Source: an uncultured Paracoccaceae bacterium (GTDB lineage Bacteria > Pseudomonadota > Alphaproteobacteria > Rhodobacterales > Rhodobacteraceae). Taken from it: a stretch of 64,000 nucleotides of DNA. This document shows, piece by piece, positions 1 to 8,760 of the stretch. The translations under genes were made by a program, and so were the position numbers. Where the stretch lies: NCBI GenBank assembly GCA_947500005.1, contig CANMQJ010000015.1:1-64000 (forward strand). Direction: 5' to 3'. How positions within the stretch are numbered: the first letter of the stretch is position 1; the number at the start of each line of letters is the position of its first letter. The notes beneath the pieces are model-generated. The model had not been told where the DNA came from and searched no databases. It was given only the letters and a program-made list of their open reading frames with translations.

Positions 1-1799
1 CCGCCCGCCAGAGTGTCATTACCCTCCTGGCCGAATATCTGGTCGTTGCCGCCGCCGCCCGCGGCCCGGTCGTCGCCCGCGCCGGCAAAGATCACGTCGC
101 GCTGGTCCGCCTCGTGCCCGTCCGGCCCGCCGGTGATCCGGTCGTCGCCCTCGCCGCCATTGAGCGTGTCGGCCCCCACGCCGCCGTCGAGCACATCGTC
201 GCCGGCCAGCCCGACCAGCCGGTCGGCGCCGTCGAGCCCCACCAGCACGTTGGCCAGCGCATCGCCCGTGATCTGGTCGGCCCAGGGCGTGCCGGTGGCG
301 TTCTCGATACCGGTCAGCATGTCCAGGTCGGGGCCGAAGATGTCCGCCGTCCCCGCCGCGAGGTCGAGCGCCAGCATGAGATCGGCCGAGGTCCAACCCG
401 AGGCGAGCGGATGGGTCGCGTAATCCACCCGGTCGATCCCGGCACCTCCGTCGATCGAGTCCGACCCGGACCCCGGGCGGATCACGTCATCGCCGCCGAG
501 GGAAAATATCCGTTCCGGGGCCTCGGTCCCGTCCAGTGTTTCACCCTCATCGGTCCCGGTGATATCCGGACCCGGGGGCAGGATGCCCGGGTCGTCCCCT
601 GGATCCGGGGGCGTGACGGACATGGTCAGCGCGATCAGTTCGCCCCCCGTGACGATGCCGTTTCCGGCCGTGTCGAGGATCGTGAATTCCTGACCTGTCG
701 CGACGGGACCGCCCGCTGTCTGAACGAAGGTTGCATCATGAACAGGGCTCGCCTCGGCGTCGAAGACCTGAAACGCAATACCCTCGAACAGGCTGCTGCC
801 GGTGATGTTGTATCCGACGACAAATCCGCCATTGTCGAGCGCATTCAATGAGACCCGTGGATGTGCCGATCCGCTCTGGTGCGAGCTCACCTCGGGTATG
901 TCGAACCACGGAATGGATACGCTGCCATCGGCGTTCAGCACGGTGAGGCTCAAATAGGCAGGATCGCGGGCGTCGGGAACCGCGGTCCCATTCGCATTGG
1001 GGACCAGAACCGCCACGCGTCCGTCAGTCAGCGCAGCAGCCTGAACGAAATTCTCCTCTGGTGTGTTGGTCGGGTGGGTAACACCGGCTGTCACCTCGAA
1101 CTCGGCGCCCTGCGCCGTCCCGTCAGCCAAGTATTTCTGGCCGACGATCCGCGACGTCGCCTGAAAGAACATCCCTCCGCGTGTCGTCTGGGTGGTCAGC
1201 ACCATCAACTCGTCGCCGGTTTCGACAATTGCGTGACCATTGAAAGAATTCGGATTCTGGTAACTGCCTGGAGCCGGAAGGTTGTCCGGCGCCACGACGG
1301 CCCGCCCGTTTTCATCCATCAAGGTCAGCCCGTATTTCGACGCCACGGCGAGCAGACCGGTGCTGGTCTGAAGCGTGTCGGAACTCGTGGGCGTGAAATA
1401 GGCGGGCGCATCGCTCTGGCGTGCGGGACCGAGCGGTTGCCCGGTCGCAAGGCTGTAGTCGCGCACATATCCAGCCAGGCGGAATGAAAAGGCGTCGGCA
1501 TCGAAACCCTGTTCCATGAAATACAGGGTCAGCCTGTCGCCCTCGACGACGCCACCATAAATGTACTGCTCTTCGACAACGCGAGACCCAGCAACGTAGC
1601 GACTGTCATCCAGAACCTGGGCGGAGATCACCTCCTGACCGGACAAGGAGTGCAGGCTGAATGCTATTCCCCGTTCACCATCGGGTGGAAAGACTGCGAG
1701 AACCTTGTCCTCGTCCACCCGCAGAAGATCCCGGAAATCCGGACGATCTTCGAACTCACCTTGGAGATTGATAGGCGTGGTGCCGAACTGAATGGGCAT
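1..1799 (-). CDS. RTX-type calcium-binding protein, C-terminus cut by window edge
   Basis: The minus-strand frame stays open from an ATG at 1799 to the first base, giving about 599 visible residues with no stop, so the C-terminus lies outside. The last ~150 residues hold glycine/aspartate-rich nonapeptide repeats of the hemolysin type (for example GGGGNDQIFGQEGNDTLAG at 3-59, and GGDDVI and GAGDDR copies further in). These form Ca2+-binding beta-rolls in type I secreted proteins. The N-terminal ~400 residues have no signal peptide and read as a repetitive beta-rich region with recurring D-G-R/V-AVL motifs, of a kind seen in large secreted or adhesin-like proteins. I do not recognise a catalytic domain. 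An in-frame ATG at 1808 is possible, but 1799 has GGGA seven bases upstream. No HlyB/HlyD-type exporter genes are in the window. Confidence 0.8.
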   Translation of the reverse strand, partial: MPIQFGTTPINLQGEFEDRPDFRDLLRVDEDKVLAVFPPDGERGIAFSLHSLSGQEVISAQVLDDSRYVAGSRVVEEQYIYGGVVEGDRLTLYFMEQGFDADAFSFRLAGYVRDYSLATGQPLGPARQSDAPAYFTPTSSDTLQTSTGLLAVASKYGLTLMDENGRAVVAPDNLPAPGSYQNPNSFNGHAIVETGDELMVLTTQTTRGGMFFQATSRIVGQKYLADGTAQGAEFEVTAGVTHPTNTPEENFVQAAALTDGRVAVLVPNANGTAVPDARDPAYLSLTVLNADGSVSIPWFDIPEVSSHQSGSAHPRVSLNALDNGGFVVGYNITGSSLFEGIAFQVFDAEASPVHDATFVQTAGGPVATGQEFTILDTAGNGIVTGGELIALTMSVTPPDPGDDPGILPPGPDITGTDEGETLDGTEAPERIFSLGGDDVIRPGSGSDSIDGGAGIDRVDYATHPLASGWTSADLMLALDLAAGTADIFGPDLDMLTGIENATGTPWADQITGDALANVLVGLDGADRLVGLAGDDVLDGGVGADTLNGGEGDDRITGGPDGHEADQRDVIFAGAGDDRAAGGGGNDQIFGQEGNDTLAG

Positions 1800-2129
1800 G
1801 GGGTGCATCCCGCGAAAAACGAAACGTGAAATGTGACCGGCCAATTCAGGATATGCCGTTCGGAAAAAATATTTGCCTTGGAAAACCGGCAACGCAAGAG
1901 GCCTTTTGAACTCCGTGCATCTTCGGTGCGTGCGCTTTGCCGGTCAGTGCCTTGGCCTCAGAACCATACGAAAGATGCGGGGTCGGAGAACGTTCATGGA
2001 TGTTGTTGACGCTCTGGAACTTCAAGGCGCCGATCCCCGCCGCTCAGGTCGTGGCGTGCGCGGCGCTGGTTTTCTCGGAGGCGTCACCTAGCTCTTCGTT
2101 TGGAAACCGTGCAACCGAAAGACCTCAAC
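1800..2129. other. 330-bp divergent intergenic region
   Basis: This gap separates the leftward RTX gene from the rightward WrbA-like gene and must hold both promoters. It contains an inverted pair ACCGGCA (1885-1891) and TGCCGGT (1938-1944), 46 bases apart. I see no convincing gene, RNA or operator in it. Confidence 0.5.
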
Positions 2130-2723
2130 ATGTCACAGCCCAATATCGCAGTTATATTCTATTCGACCTATGGCACCAACCATGCTGTCGCGATGGCAGC
2201 AGCAGATGCAGCCCGAGCCGCTGGCGCGGAGGTGCGTCTGCGGCGGGTTCGGGAAACTGCCCCCAAAGACATCGTCGAAGGGCAGGATGCCTGGAAAGCG
2301 CAGTTGAAAAAGATGCATGACATACCAGAGGCCAGCGTGGATGACATGGAATGGGCCGACGGCTACTTCTTTTCGTCACCGACACGCTTTGGCGTGGTCG
2401 CGAGCCAGATGCGGGCGTTCATAGACACGCTCGGCGGGCTTTGGGCGAACGGCAAACTTGCCGACAAGTGCTTGACCGCCACCACGAGCGCCCAAAATCC
2501 GCATGGTGGCCAGGAGGCGACCTTGCTCAGCCTCTACACGACGGCGATGCACTGGGGCTCGATCATCGTGGCACCGGGCTATACCGATCAGTCGATTTAC
2601 GATGCGGGCGGCAACCCTTATGGTTTTTCGGCAATAGCCGGCGGGTTCGACGACGCAGGCAGAAAGGCCGTCGCCCATCAGGCGAAGCGCCTGGTCGAAA
2701 TGACGGCCAGGATCACCGGCTGA
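2130..2723 (+). CDS. WrbA-like NAD(P)H:quinone oxidoreductase (flavodoxin fold)
   Basis: Predicted 197-residue cytosolic flavoprotein. WrbA-type enzymes carry FMN and reduce quinones by two electrons with NAD(P)H. The start [18 protein letters not shown] supplies the flavodoxin phosphate loop (YSTYGTNH). The middle holds [17 protein letters not shown] and [16 protein letters not shown], the family's conserved FMN-contacting segments, and length matches WrbA (~200). An upstream in-frame start at 2100 would add ten residues before the flavodoxin strand; 2130 begins right at the expected N-terminus. The gene is monocistronic and convergent with the TRAP operon. A second member of the family lies at 35255-35878. 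The physiological substrate cannot be read from context. Confidence 0.85.
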   Translation: MSQPNIAVIFYSTYGTNHAVAMAAADAARAAGAEVRLRRVRETAPKDIVEGQDAWKAQLKKMHDIPEASVDDMEWADGYFFSSPTRFGVVASQMRAFIDTLGGLWANGKLADKCLTATTSAQNPHGGQEATLLSLYTTAMHWGSIIVAPGYTDQSIYDAGGNPYGFSAIAGGFDDAGRKAVAHQAKRLVEMTARITG

Positions 2724-2916
2724 GCGAACAGGCCCTGGTCCGTCGCAAGGTCCAGGGCCAGGGGGCCGCCGGTTGACCGGCGCATCCGTGCTCTGCCCGA
2801 AATCGTTACTGCAGCTGTCGCGGCTCGGCTTGGACGCCTTGTCTCGAACCATTCGGAACATGCGTTCATCGGAGATGGGGCAGTTCGTTCCATCATCGAT
2901 GCCGCGAACCCGCCTG

Positions 2917-4260
2917 TCACATCATCAATGCAGGCAGCCACAGCGAGATCCCCGGAACGAACGCGATCAGCGCCAGCACGAAGATTTCAGCGATCAGGAA
3001 AAGCCCGACGCCATAGAATATGGCCTCCAGCCGAACCTGGTCCCCGAGGATCGACTTGATCACGAAGACGTTCAGACCGATCGGCGGCGTGACCAGCCCG
3101 ATTTCCAGCAGCTTGACGACCAGCACGCCGAACCAGATGAGCGAAAGGTCAAACCCCTGCACAATCGGAATGGTCAGGGGCAGCGTCAGCAGGATGATCC
3201 CGATGGGATCGAGGAACATGCCGAGGATGATGTAGAGAAGCACGATGAGAAACAGGATCGACACCATCGAGACATCCGCCACGGCAATCCAGTCACCGAT
3301 GGCGCCCGAAAGGCCGGTCAGCGCGATGAAGCTGACATAGATCTTGCCCGCCAGTGCGATGGCAAAGATCATGGAGGACTGGAAAACGCTTTCGCGCAGG
3401 GCCGAGACGATGCCGGACAGGTTGAGACGTCCCAGCGCGACCCCCAGAACGAGGGCTGATATCGCTCCGACACCGGCAGCCTCGGAGGGCGTAAAGAAAC
3501 CGAGGTAGATACCGCCGATCACCACAGCGAAGAGCGCCACGATGGACCAGCACCGTGCAAGGCTGGTCCACCGGTCTCGCGCACTGATCGTCTCCTCGGG
3601 CCGAGGCGCGGCCTCGGGGCGCAATGTGGCCCATAGGCCGATGACGATCATGTAGGCCAGCAGCGACAGCAAGCCTGGAACGATGGCCGCCATGAAAAGG
3701 CGCGCGATGGATTGTTCAGCGAAGACGCCGTAGAGGATGAACAGGATGGAGGGTGGAATGAGCGACCCCAACGTACCGCCAATGGCCACGGATCCGGTCG
3801 CAAGCGACTTCGAATATCCGAATTTCAACATCTCCGGTATCGCGATCCGTCCCATGGCGGCGGCGCATGCGACCGAAGAGCCGGTGATCGCGGAAAACCC
3901 GCCACAGCCCACGACCGACGCCATCGCCACCCCACCCGGCAGCCGCGCCAGCCAGAGACGGGCGGCGCGATAGACATCGGTCGTGAACCCGGCTTCGAAG
4001 GCCAGATGCCCCATGAGAACGAAGAGCGGCACGGTCGCCAGGCTGTAGCTTTTCAGGAAGTCGTAGGGACCGTTGGCGATTAACGAGAGCGTCGGGCGCC
4101 AGGCGTATTGCGGCATGAATTCCGCGCCGGGCCGCCAGGCAAAGATGATGAAGACGCCGATCGAGGCGGAAATCCCCAGTGCGGCGGCGATCGGGACGCG
4201 GATGGCCAGCAGGAAAAGGGTCACGCCAAGGGCGACTAGGCCGACAAGCAGCGGGTCCAA
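2917..4260 (-). CDS. TRAP transporter large permease (DctM), system 1
   Basis: 447-residue inner-membrane protein with about 12 hydrophobic segments, the ion-coupled permease of a TRAP transporter. The family signature is visible: SVVGCGGFSAITGSSVACAAAMGRIAIPEM, interrupted motifs typical of DctM, then GGTLGSLIPPSILFILYG and near the end LEIGLVTPPIGLNVFVIKS. The start is a TTG at 4260, preceded by GAGGAG nine bases upstream inside the end of the small-permease gene; no ATG is available near the N-terminus. It is the last gene of a dctP-dctQ-dctM operon read leftward and divergent from the IclR gene. The substrate is probably an organic acid handled by the enzymes at 6971-11293 (inference from position and a shared candidate IclR site). 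Confidence 0.92.
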   Translation of the reverse strand: MDPLLVGLVALGVTLFLLAIRVPIAAALGISASIGVFIIFAWRPGAEFMPQYAWRPTLSLIANGPYDFLKSYSLATVPLFVLMGHLAFEAGFTTDVYRAARLWLARLPGGVAMASVVGCGGFSAITGSSVACAAAMGRIAIPEMLKFGYSKSLATGSVAIGGTLGSLIPPSILFILYGVFAEQSIARLFMAAIVPGLLSLLAYMIVIGLWATLRPEAAPRPEETISARDRWTSLARCWSIVALFAVVIGGIYLGFFTPSEAAGVGAISALVLGVALGRLNLSGIVSALRESVFQSSMIFAIALAGKIYVSFIALTGLSGAIGDWIAVADVSMVSILFLIVLLYIILGMFLDPIGIILLTLPLTIPIVQGFDLSLIWFGVLVVKLLEIGLVTPPIGLNVFVIKSILGDQVRLEAIFYGVGLFLIAEIFVLALIAFVPGISLWLPALMM

Positions 4261-4263
4261 GAT

Positions 4264-4800
4264 TCAGATCTCCTCGTGGGGGCTGCGAACGACACTGTCA
4301 GGGTCGATACCGGTCATCATGGTACGCAGTCCTGCAATGATGCTGACGATCAGCCGTGCGACGAACAGCAGGACCGCCGCTCCGAATACGGCCTTCATGG
4401 GCCAGGTCGGTATTTGCAGGACACCGTCGTAATAGGCGCCCTTGGCGATCTCGTCAGGCATCCTGCGCGCGACCATCAACCCGATGCCGCCAAAAAAAAT
4501 CGCCATGGCAATGGCTCCGAACGCCCTTAGCGCGCCGAGCGCCCGGACACCCAGCCAATCGGTTGTCACCGTCACCGTGATATGTCCACGCATCCGCTCG
4601 ACATAGGCAAGAGGCAGCGCGATCACGGCCACGTTCAGGAGACCGACCATCAACAGATCGTCCGGGATCGGGTTCAGGAACAGCACCCGGCCCACGATCG
4701 AGGCGACGATGATCAGGCCCATCGACAGCAGAACCACACCGGCCAGCAACAGCGCCGCGTTCTCGATGGCGTTCTGAACCCTGATAAGGACTGCTGACAT
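4264..4800 (-). CDS. TRAP transporter small permease (DctQ), system 1
   Basis: 178-residue membrane protein with four hydrophobic helices, matching the DctQ subunit that joins DctM in the inner membrane. Motifs include IIVASIVGRVLF and ERMRGHITVTV, the latter resembling the conserved RxHI segment before the third helix. The ATG at 4800 (MSAVLIRVQ) is preferred over a longer reading starting at 4863, which would run into the stem-loop in the dctP-dctQ gap. The gene ends three bases before the TTG of dctM, so the two are translationally linked. Confidence 0.9.
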   Translation of the reverse strand: MSAVLIRVQNAIENAALLLAGVVLLSMGLIIVASIVGRVLFLNPIPDDLLMVGLLNVAVIALPLAYVERMRGHITVTVTTDWLGVRALGALRAFGAIAMAIFFGGIGLMVARRMPDEIAKGAYYDGVLQIPTWPMKAVFGAAVLLFVARLIVSIIAGLRTMMTGIDPDSVVRSPHEEI

Positions 4801-4847
4801 GCTGTATTCGCCTGTTGTAGAGATTGAGCCGGGCATTGAGACTGGTA

Positions 4848-4875
4848 GCGGGCGCCAAGCCAAGCTGGCGCCCGC
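4848..4875 (-). promoter_or_regulatory. Stem-loop between dctP and dctQ, system 1
   Basis: GCGGGCGCCA (4848-4857) and TGGCGCCCGC (4866-4875) form a perfect 10-bp stem with an 8-base loop. No U-tract follows on the transcribed strand, so it looks like an RNA-stabilising or processing hairpin that would favour accumulation of the binding-protein mRNA. Equivalent stems occur in the other two TRAP operons of the window. Confidence 0.6.
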
Positions 4876-4897
4876 GAAAGTTTCTAGACCCGCGTTA

Positions 4898-5974
4898 TCA
4901 GTTCCACGGATAGCCGTTGGCTTCGACCTCTGCCCGGTATTTTTCTGTCAGCGCAAGCCAGTCCTTGGACAGCTGATCGCCATCGAGGCCTTTTTCATCG
5001 GCTTTTTTCACCCAGTTGACATTATCCGCCAGCGCGACCTCGATCAGGGCGGCACGCATGTCTTCGGGGGCGTCGATCATGGTGACCTTCTTCCCCTCGA
5101 TCCCTTCCGCCAGCTTGGCCTTGGTCTCGGTCCGGGAATTGGCCATGATGCGGGCCATCTCGACCGTGAAGTCGCGGCCCAGTTCGTCGATGATGGCCTG
5201 ATGGTCGGGCGAGAGGCTTTCATAGGTCTGAAGATTCATGATGATCCCGAAACCAAGGGTTTGGCCAAGATTCAGTTCAGTCATGTAATCGGCCACTTCG
5301 TACTGCTTGTAGCCGTTAACCACGTAATAGTAGGTGGTCGATCCGTCGACCGACCCGTTCGACAGCGCCTCGTAGACCTTGGGCTGCGACATCGAGACGG
5401 TTGCCGCCCCGAATTCCTTGAGAGCGGGCACATGCGCGCCGGTGGTGCGAATGGTCATTCCCTTGAGATCTTCGAGCGACTCGACCGGTTTTTCCTTCGT
5501 CAGAAGCTGCGTCGGCCCGGTCGTGTAGTTTCCGAAATACTTCACATTGAAGGAGTTGGCTTCGTCAAGGGCTACCGGATTGGTTGTCATCCATTCGTAG
5601 GCCGCCATCATGCCCACATATTCGTCCGAGATTTCGCCGGTATCGACGACCTCATAGGCAACGAGCTCGCCCGGCGCGTAGACCGGCACAATGGAGGCCA
5701 TGTCGGCCACGCCATCCGATACCGCCTGCGCGGCCCCTGCGGCCCCGACCAAGGCGCCACCCCAAATGATGTCAAGCCCGAGCGCACCGTCGGTCCGGCT
5801 GCGCAACTCCTCGTCGAGCCACACCAGCCCGCCGGCGCGGGCACCCGCATTCGGCCCGAACTCGGCGAAACGCAGCTCTCGCGTCTGCGCCTCGGCGGGG
5901 TTTGCGAAAGACATCGTGACCGCCATTCCCGCGGCAACCGCGGACAGCACGAATCCGTCGAGCATACGTTTCAT
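4898..5974 (-). CDS. TRAP transporter solute-binding protein (DctP), system 1
   Basis: 358-residue periplasmic binding protein. The N-terminus (MKRMLDGFVLSAVAAGMAV, then ANPAEAQ) is a Sec signal peptide. The mature part has the DctP layout, including the conserved LEDLKGMTIRTTG segment whose arginine usually pairs with the ligand carboxylate, and a downstream ALSNGSVDGSTTYYYV segment. It is the first gene of the leftward dctPQM operon and divergent from the IclR gene at 6093. The ligand is unknown; a mono- or dicarboxylate is expected from the conserved arginine and from the neighbouring hydro-lyase and lyase genes. Confidence 0.92.
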   Translation of the reverse strand: MKRMLDGFVLSAVAAGMAVTMSFANPAEAQTRELRFAEFGPNAGARAGGLVWLDEELRSRTDGALGLDIIWGGALVGAAGAAQAVSDGVADMASIVPVYAPGELVAYEVVDTGEISDEYVGMMAAYEWMTTNPVALDEANSFNVKYFGNYTTGPTQLLTKEKPVESLEDLKGMTIRTTGAHVPALKEFGAATVSMSQPKVYEALSNGSVDGSTTYYYVVNGYKQYEVADYMTELNLGQTLGFGIIMNLQTYESLSPDHQAIIDELGRDFTVEMARIMANSRTETKAKLAEGIEGKKVTMIDAPEDMRAALIEVALADNVNWVKKADEKGLDGDQLSKDWLALTEKYRAEVEANGYPWN

Positions 5975-6064
5975 GATTTTTCCTCCCTAAACCGAGACCT
6001 TGTAGGTCTTCCTGTTTCGACAATACACAAAACAGAGTTGCAGCGTGTCAACAAGTAAATTAGT

Positions 6065-6079
6065 TTTCAACAGGTGAAA
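6065..6079. promoter_or_regulatory. Candidate IclR operator TTTCA-N5-TGAAA, copy 1
   Basis: A 15-bp palindrome, TTTCA-ACAGG-TGAAA, lies between the divergent dctP and iclR-type genes. The same TTTCA-N5-TGAAA pattern recurs at 6885-6899 before the hydro-lyase operon. AAATTAGT is also repeated near both (6057-6064 and 6897-6904). IclR-family dimers bind palindromes of about this size. Confidence 0.55.
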
Positions 6080-6092
6080 TCAGCAGGCACTC

Positions 6093-6884
6093 ATGGACGC
6101 ACCGGCAAGAACATCCAAACGCAATGGCTCCACCCTCCCCCGGGTCCGAGCCGTTTCCAGGGCCATCGCAATACTGCGCGCCTTCTCGGCCCACAGGCCG
6201 GAACTTGCGCTGAATGAAATCGTTCGCGCCACCGGTCTCGACGCGGGAACAGCCCGCCGCATTCTGGTCACGCTCAAGGATGAGGGACTGGTGCGGCAGA
6301 ACGCGTCGAGCGGCGCCTACAGCGCATCGGCCGGTCTGCTCGACCTGGCCCGCGCAGTGCCAAAGAATCTGACGCTCAACGCATTGCTGGAAGAGCGGCT
6401 GATCCAGTTGGCCCGGGACACGCAGACCACGATCTATCTTTCGACGGTGGGCGCCGATGCCGCCCTTTGCGCTGCACGGCATAACGGGGGACAGGCGATC
6501 GAGGTCCGCTGGTGGGCCGAGGGCGAGGAACGCTCCTTCAATCGCGGAACCGGGCCGCGTGTCCTGCTGGCCTATCTGGACGAGGACGAGCGCAACCGGA
6601 TACTGGCGGGACCGCTCCTGCTGAAAGATGGCGAGGAACAGGTCCTGCGCCGGGAACTGGATGAGATCAGGGCCTCCGGATTCAGCGTGAAACATGACGA
6701 GATCGCTGTCGGAATATCCGCGATGGCCGTTCCCCTGATGAACGACAATGGCGAACTCTTGGCCGCAATATCCTCGGGCGGATTGACGCCTCGTTACATT
6801 GGCGCGGCCCAAGCCGACCTGTTGTCGAAAATGCAGGCTGCGGCGCAGGACATGCAAAAATCGGTGCGAGGCTTTGATCTATAA
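6093..6884 (+). CDS. IclR-family transcriptional regulator
   Basis: 263-residue cytosolic regulator. Residues ~15-75 form the winged helix-turn-helix (RAIAILRAFSAHRPELALNE, then TGLDAGTARRILVTLKDEGL), followed by the IclR effector domain, which ends in typical IAVPLMNDNGELLAAIS and QDMQKSV helices. Length is normal for the family. It sits between the divergent TRAP operon and the enzyme operon starting at 6971, and matching palindromes flank the gene on both sides. It therefore probably senses the transported acid or a breakdown product and controls both operons and itself (inference). Confidence 0.9.
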   Translation: MDAPARTSKRNGSTLPRVRAVSRAIAILRAFSAHRPELALNEIVRATGLDAGTARRILVTLKDEGLVRQNASSGAYSASAGLLDLARAVPKNLTLNALLEERLIQLARDTQTTIYLSTVGADAALCAARHNGGQAIEVRWWAEGEERSFNRGTGPRVLLAYLDEDERNRILAGPLLLKDGEEQVLRRELDEIRASGFSVKHDEIAVGISAMAVPLMNDNGELLAAISSGGLTPRYIGAAQADLLSKMQAAAQDMQKSVRGFDL

Positions 6885-6902
6885 TTTCATCTAATGAAAT
6901 TA
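6882..6902. promoter_or_regulatory. Candidate IclR operator, copy 2 (21-bp perfect palindrome)
   Basis: TAATTTCAT-CTA-ATGAAATTA is a perfect inverted repeat with 9-bp arms. It overlaps the stop codon of the IclR gene and lies about 70 bp before the start of the hydro-lyase operon. It contains the same TTTCA-N5-TGAAA core (6885-6899) as the site at 6065-6079. No U-run follows, which argues for an operator and against a terminator. Confidence 0.6.
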
Positions 6903-6970
6903 GTGTTGCCAATTGACAAAGATGCTTGAACGCACAAACATGGATCGCGTGCCACGAAGAGGAGCGACGC

Positions 6971-8242
6971 ATGGGTCTGACCATTGCCGAGAAAATTCTG
7001 GCCCGGGCCTCGGGTCAGGCGACGGTTCGCGCGGGTCAGGAGGTTCTGGCAAAGCCCGATTTCGTGATCGCCTACGACTTTCCGGGTTACACCGACGTGA
7101 TCTTCAAACAGATGGAAGAGGAGTTCGGCATCGACAAGGTGGCCGAGCCCGAGCGCTACGCGCTGTTCATTGATCACATGGTCCCGGCCGCCACGACTCA
7201 GGAAGAAGAGCTTCACGAGATAACCCGCGCATGGGGCAAGAAGAACGGCGTCCCCGTCTATGAGCGCAAAGGGATCGGCCACCAGGTCGCCGCCGAGCTG
7301 GGCTATGCAACTCCGGGAGCCTTCGTGGTGCATTTCGACGGCCATATCTCGCAGCTGGGCACCTTCGGCACGCTGGCCATCGGGGTTCGACGCCACCTGC
7401 TCGAAGCGTTCGTGAAAGAGCGCATCAAGATCAAGGTACCCGAGACCACCCGCATCGACATCACCGGGACACTGCGCCCCGGCGTCACCGCCCGCGACGT
7501 GTTCCACCATATCGTTCGAGTGCTTGGTCCCCGCTCATGCCGTGGCAACGTGATGGAACTGGGCGGCGACGGAATCGCGGCACTTTCGCTCGAAGGGCGG
7601 CAGACCATCAACTGCCTGGCCATGTTTACGGGTGCGATCACCGCGATCATGAACCCGGACGAAAAGGCACTTACCTATATCCGCGAACGTCAGCGGCTGG
7701 ACATCGATCCGTTCTTTTCGGACGAAGACGCCACCTATGCCGCGCGGCACAGTATCGACGTGACCGATCTGGAACCCATCGCGGTGATCCCGCCCAGCCC
7801 TGCCAATACACGCGATCTGAGCGAGGTGGCGGGAACCGAGGTGCAGGTGGGATATCTCGGCTCGTGCGCCTCCGGCCGGGTCGAGGATCTGGCGCTGGCC
7901 GCGGATGTACTTGAGGGCCACAAGGTCAAGGACGGATTTCAGTTGCATGTCATTCCAACCAGCCAGGAGATCATGGAGAAGGCCGCCGAACAAGGCATCC
8001 TGACCCGGCTCATCAACGCGGGCGCCTTCATCAGTTCCTCTTCCTGCGACTATTGCTTTGGCCGGATGGGCGTGATGCGTGAGGGGCAGCGCGCGGTCTC
8101 GACCGGCACGCTGAACGTGCGCGGGCGCATGGGCTCGCCCGACAGCGAGATCTACATCGTCAACGCAGCCGCGGTCGCCGCCTCGGCCATCGAGGGAAAG
8201 ATCACCGATCCCCGGCCCTATCTCGAAAGGGTAAAGGTATGA
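6971..8242 (+). CDS. Aconitase-family hydro-lyase large subunit (LeuC/DmdA/maleate-hydratase-like)
   Basis: 423-residue large subunit of a two-subunit [4Fe-4S] hydro-lyase. Cluster cysteines are recognisable in YLGSCASGRVED and in SSSSCDYCFGRMG; the start MGLTIAEKILARASG is typical of LeuC-like proteins. A GAGGAG box lies 8 bases before the ATG at 6971, so the longer reading from 6926 is less likely. Its stop overlaps the start of the small subunit. Family members dehydrate isopropylmalate, homoaconitate, maleate (D-malate forming), citraconate or dimethylmaleate. The leucine role is unlikely because no leuA or leuB is nearby and the partner genes are a lyase and a TRAP transporter. The neighbouring lyase makes a 2-alkyl- or 2,3-dialkyl-malate, or malate itself, a reasonable product (inference). 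Confidence 0.85.
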   Translation: MGLTIAEKILARASGQATVRAGQEVLAKPDFVIAYDFPGYTDVIFKQMEEEFGIDKVAEPERYALFIDHMVPAATTQEEELHEITRAWGKKNGVPVYERKGIGHQVAAELGYATPGAFVVHFDGHISQLGTFGTLAIGVRRHLLEAFVKERIKIKVPETTRIDITGTLRPGVTARDVFHHIVRVLGPRSCRGNVMELGGDGIAALSLEGRQTINCLAMFTGAITAIMNPDEKALTYIRERQRLDIDPFFSDEDATYAARHSIDVTDLEPIAVIPPSPANTRDLSEVAGTEVQVGYLGSCASGRVEDLALAADVLEGHKVKDGFQLHVIPTSQEIMEKAAEQGILTRLINAGAFISSSSCDYCFGRMGVMREGQRAVSTGTLNVRGRMGSPDSEIYIVNAAAVAASAIEGKITDPRPYLERVKV

Positions 8243-8760
8243 GTTTGCAGAACCTGCGCGGGCGCATCGCCTGGATCTTCGAAGAAGAGGATTTCGACGT
8301 CGACCAGATCGTCGGCGTTAAGAATATCAAGATCAAGGACCCCGATGAGTTGGCCCGCCTCGCACTGGCGCATGAGGAGCCCGACTTCGCGCAGAAGGTG
8401 AAACCGGGCGACCTGCTCGTCGGCAATCACAATTTCGGCTACGGCCACCCGCACTACCCCCCGATGATCGGGATGCGCAAGCTGGGCATCGGCGGCGTGA
8501 TCGCCGAAAGCTTCGCCCCCGGCTACTGGCGCGGCGAGATCGCCAATGGCTTCCCACAGGTCGCCTGCCCCGGCATCATGGGCGCGGTCAACCGGTGGGA
8601 CGAGGTCGAGGTCGACTGGACCACCGCGACCCTGCGCAACCTGACACAGGGCACCGACCTTCCGATCGAACCGCTCAGCGATGGCGACCGGCTCATGCTC
8701 GAGGCGGGCGGAATCGTCGGTTACCTGCACGCACGTGAAGAAGAGGAGGCCAGCACATGA
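8239..8760 (+). CDS. Aconitase-family hydro-lyase small (swivel) subunit (LeuD/DmdB-like)
   Basis: 173-residue swivel subunit that closes the active site of the partner at 6971. The signature VKPGDLLVGNHNFGYGHPH matches the GxNFGxGSSRE-type loop of LeuD, but the usual serine-serine-arginine is replaced by HPHYPPMIG, so substrate recognition probably differs from isopropylmalate isomerase. Length fits LeuD-like proteins (~160-200). The ATGA overlaps at both ends (8239-8242 and 8757-8760) show translational coupling with the large subunit and the lyase gene. Confidence 0.85.
   Translation: MSLQNLRGRIAWIFEEEDFDVDQIVGVKNIKIKDPDELARLALAHEEPDFAQKVKPGDLLVGNHNFGYGHPHYPPMIGMRKLGIGGVIAESFAPGYWRGEIANGFPQVACPGIMGAVNRWDEVEVDWTTATLRNLTQGTDLPIEPLSDGDRLMLEAGGIVGYLHAREEEEAST

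Noticed and set aside
4848..4875. Reading the dctP-dctQ stems as transcription terminators
   Set aside because: None is followed by a U-tract and the permease genes downstream have no other obvious promoter.
6971..8760. Biosynthetic 3-isopropylmalate dehydratase LeuCD
   Set aside because: No leucine genes are near, the LeuD signature is altered to HPHYPPMIG, and the pair is coupled to a catabolic lyase.
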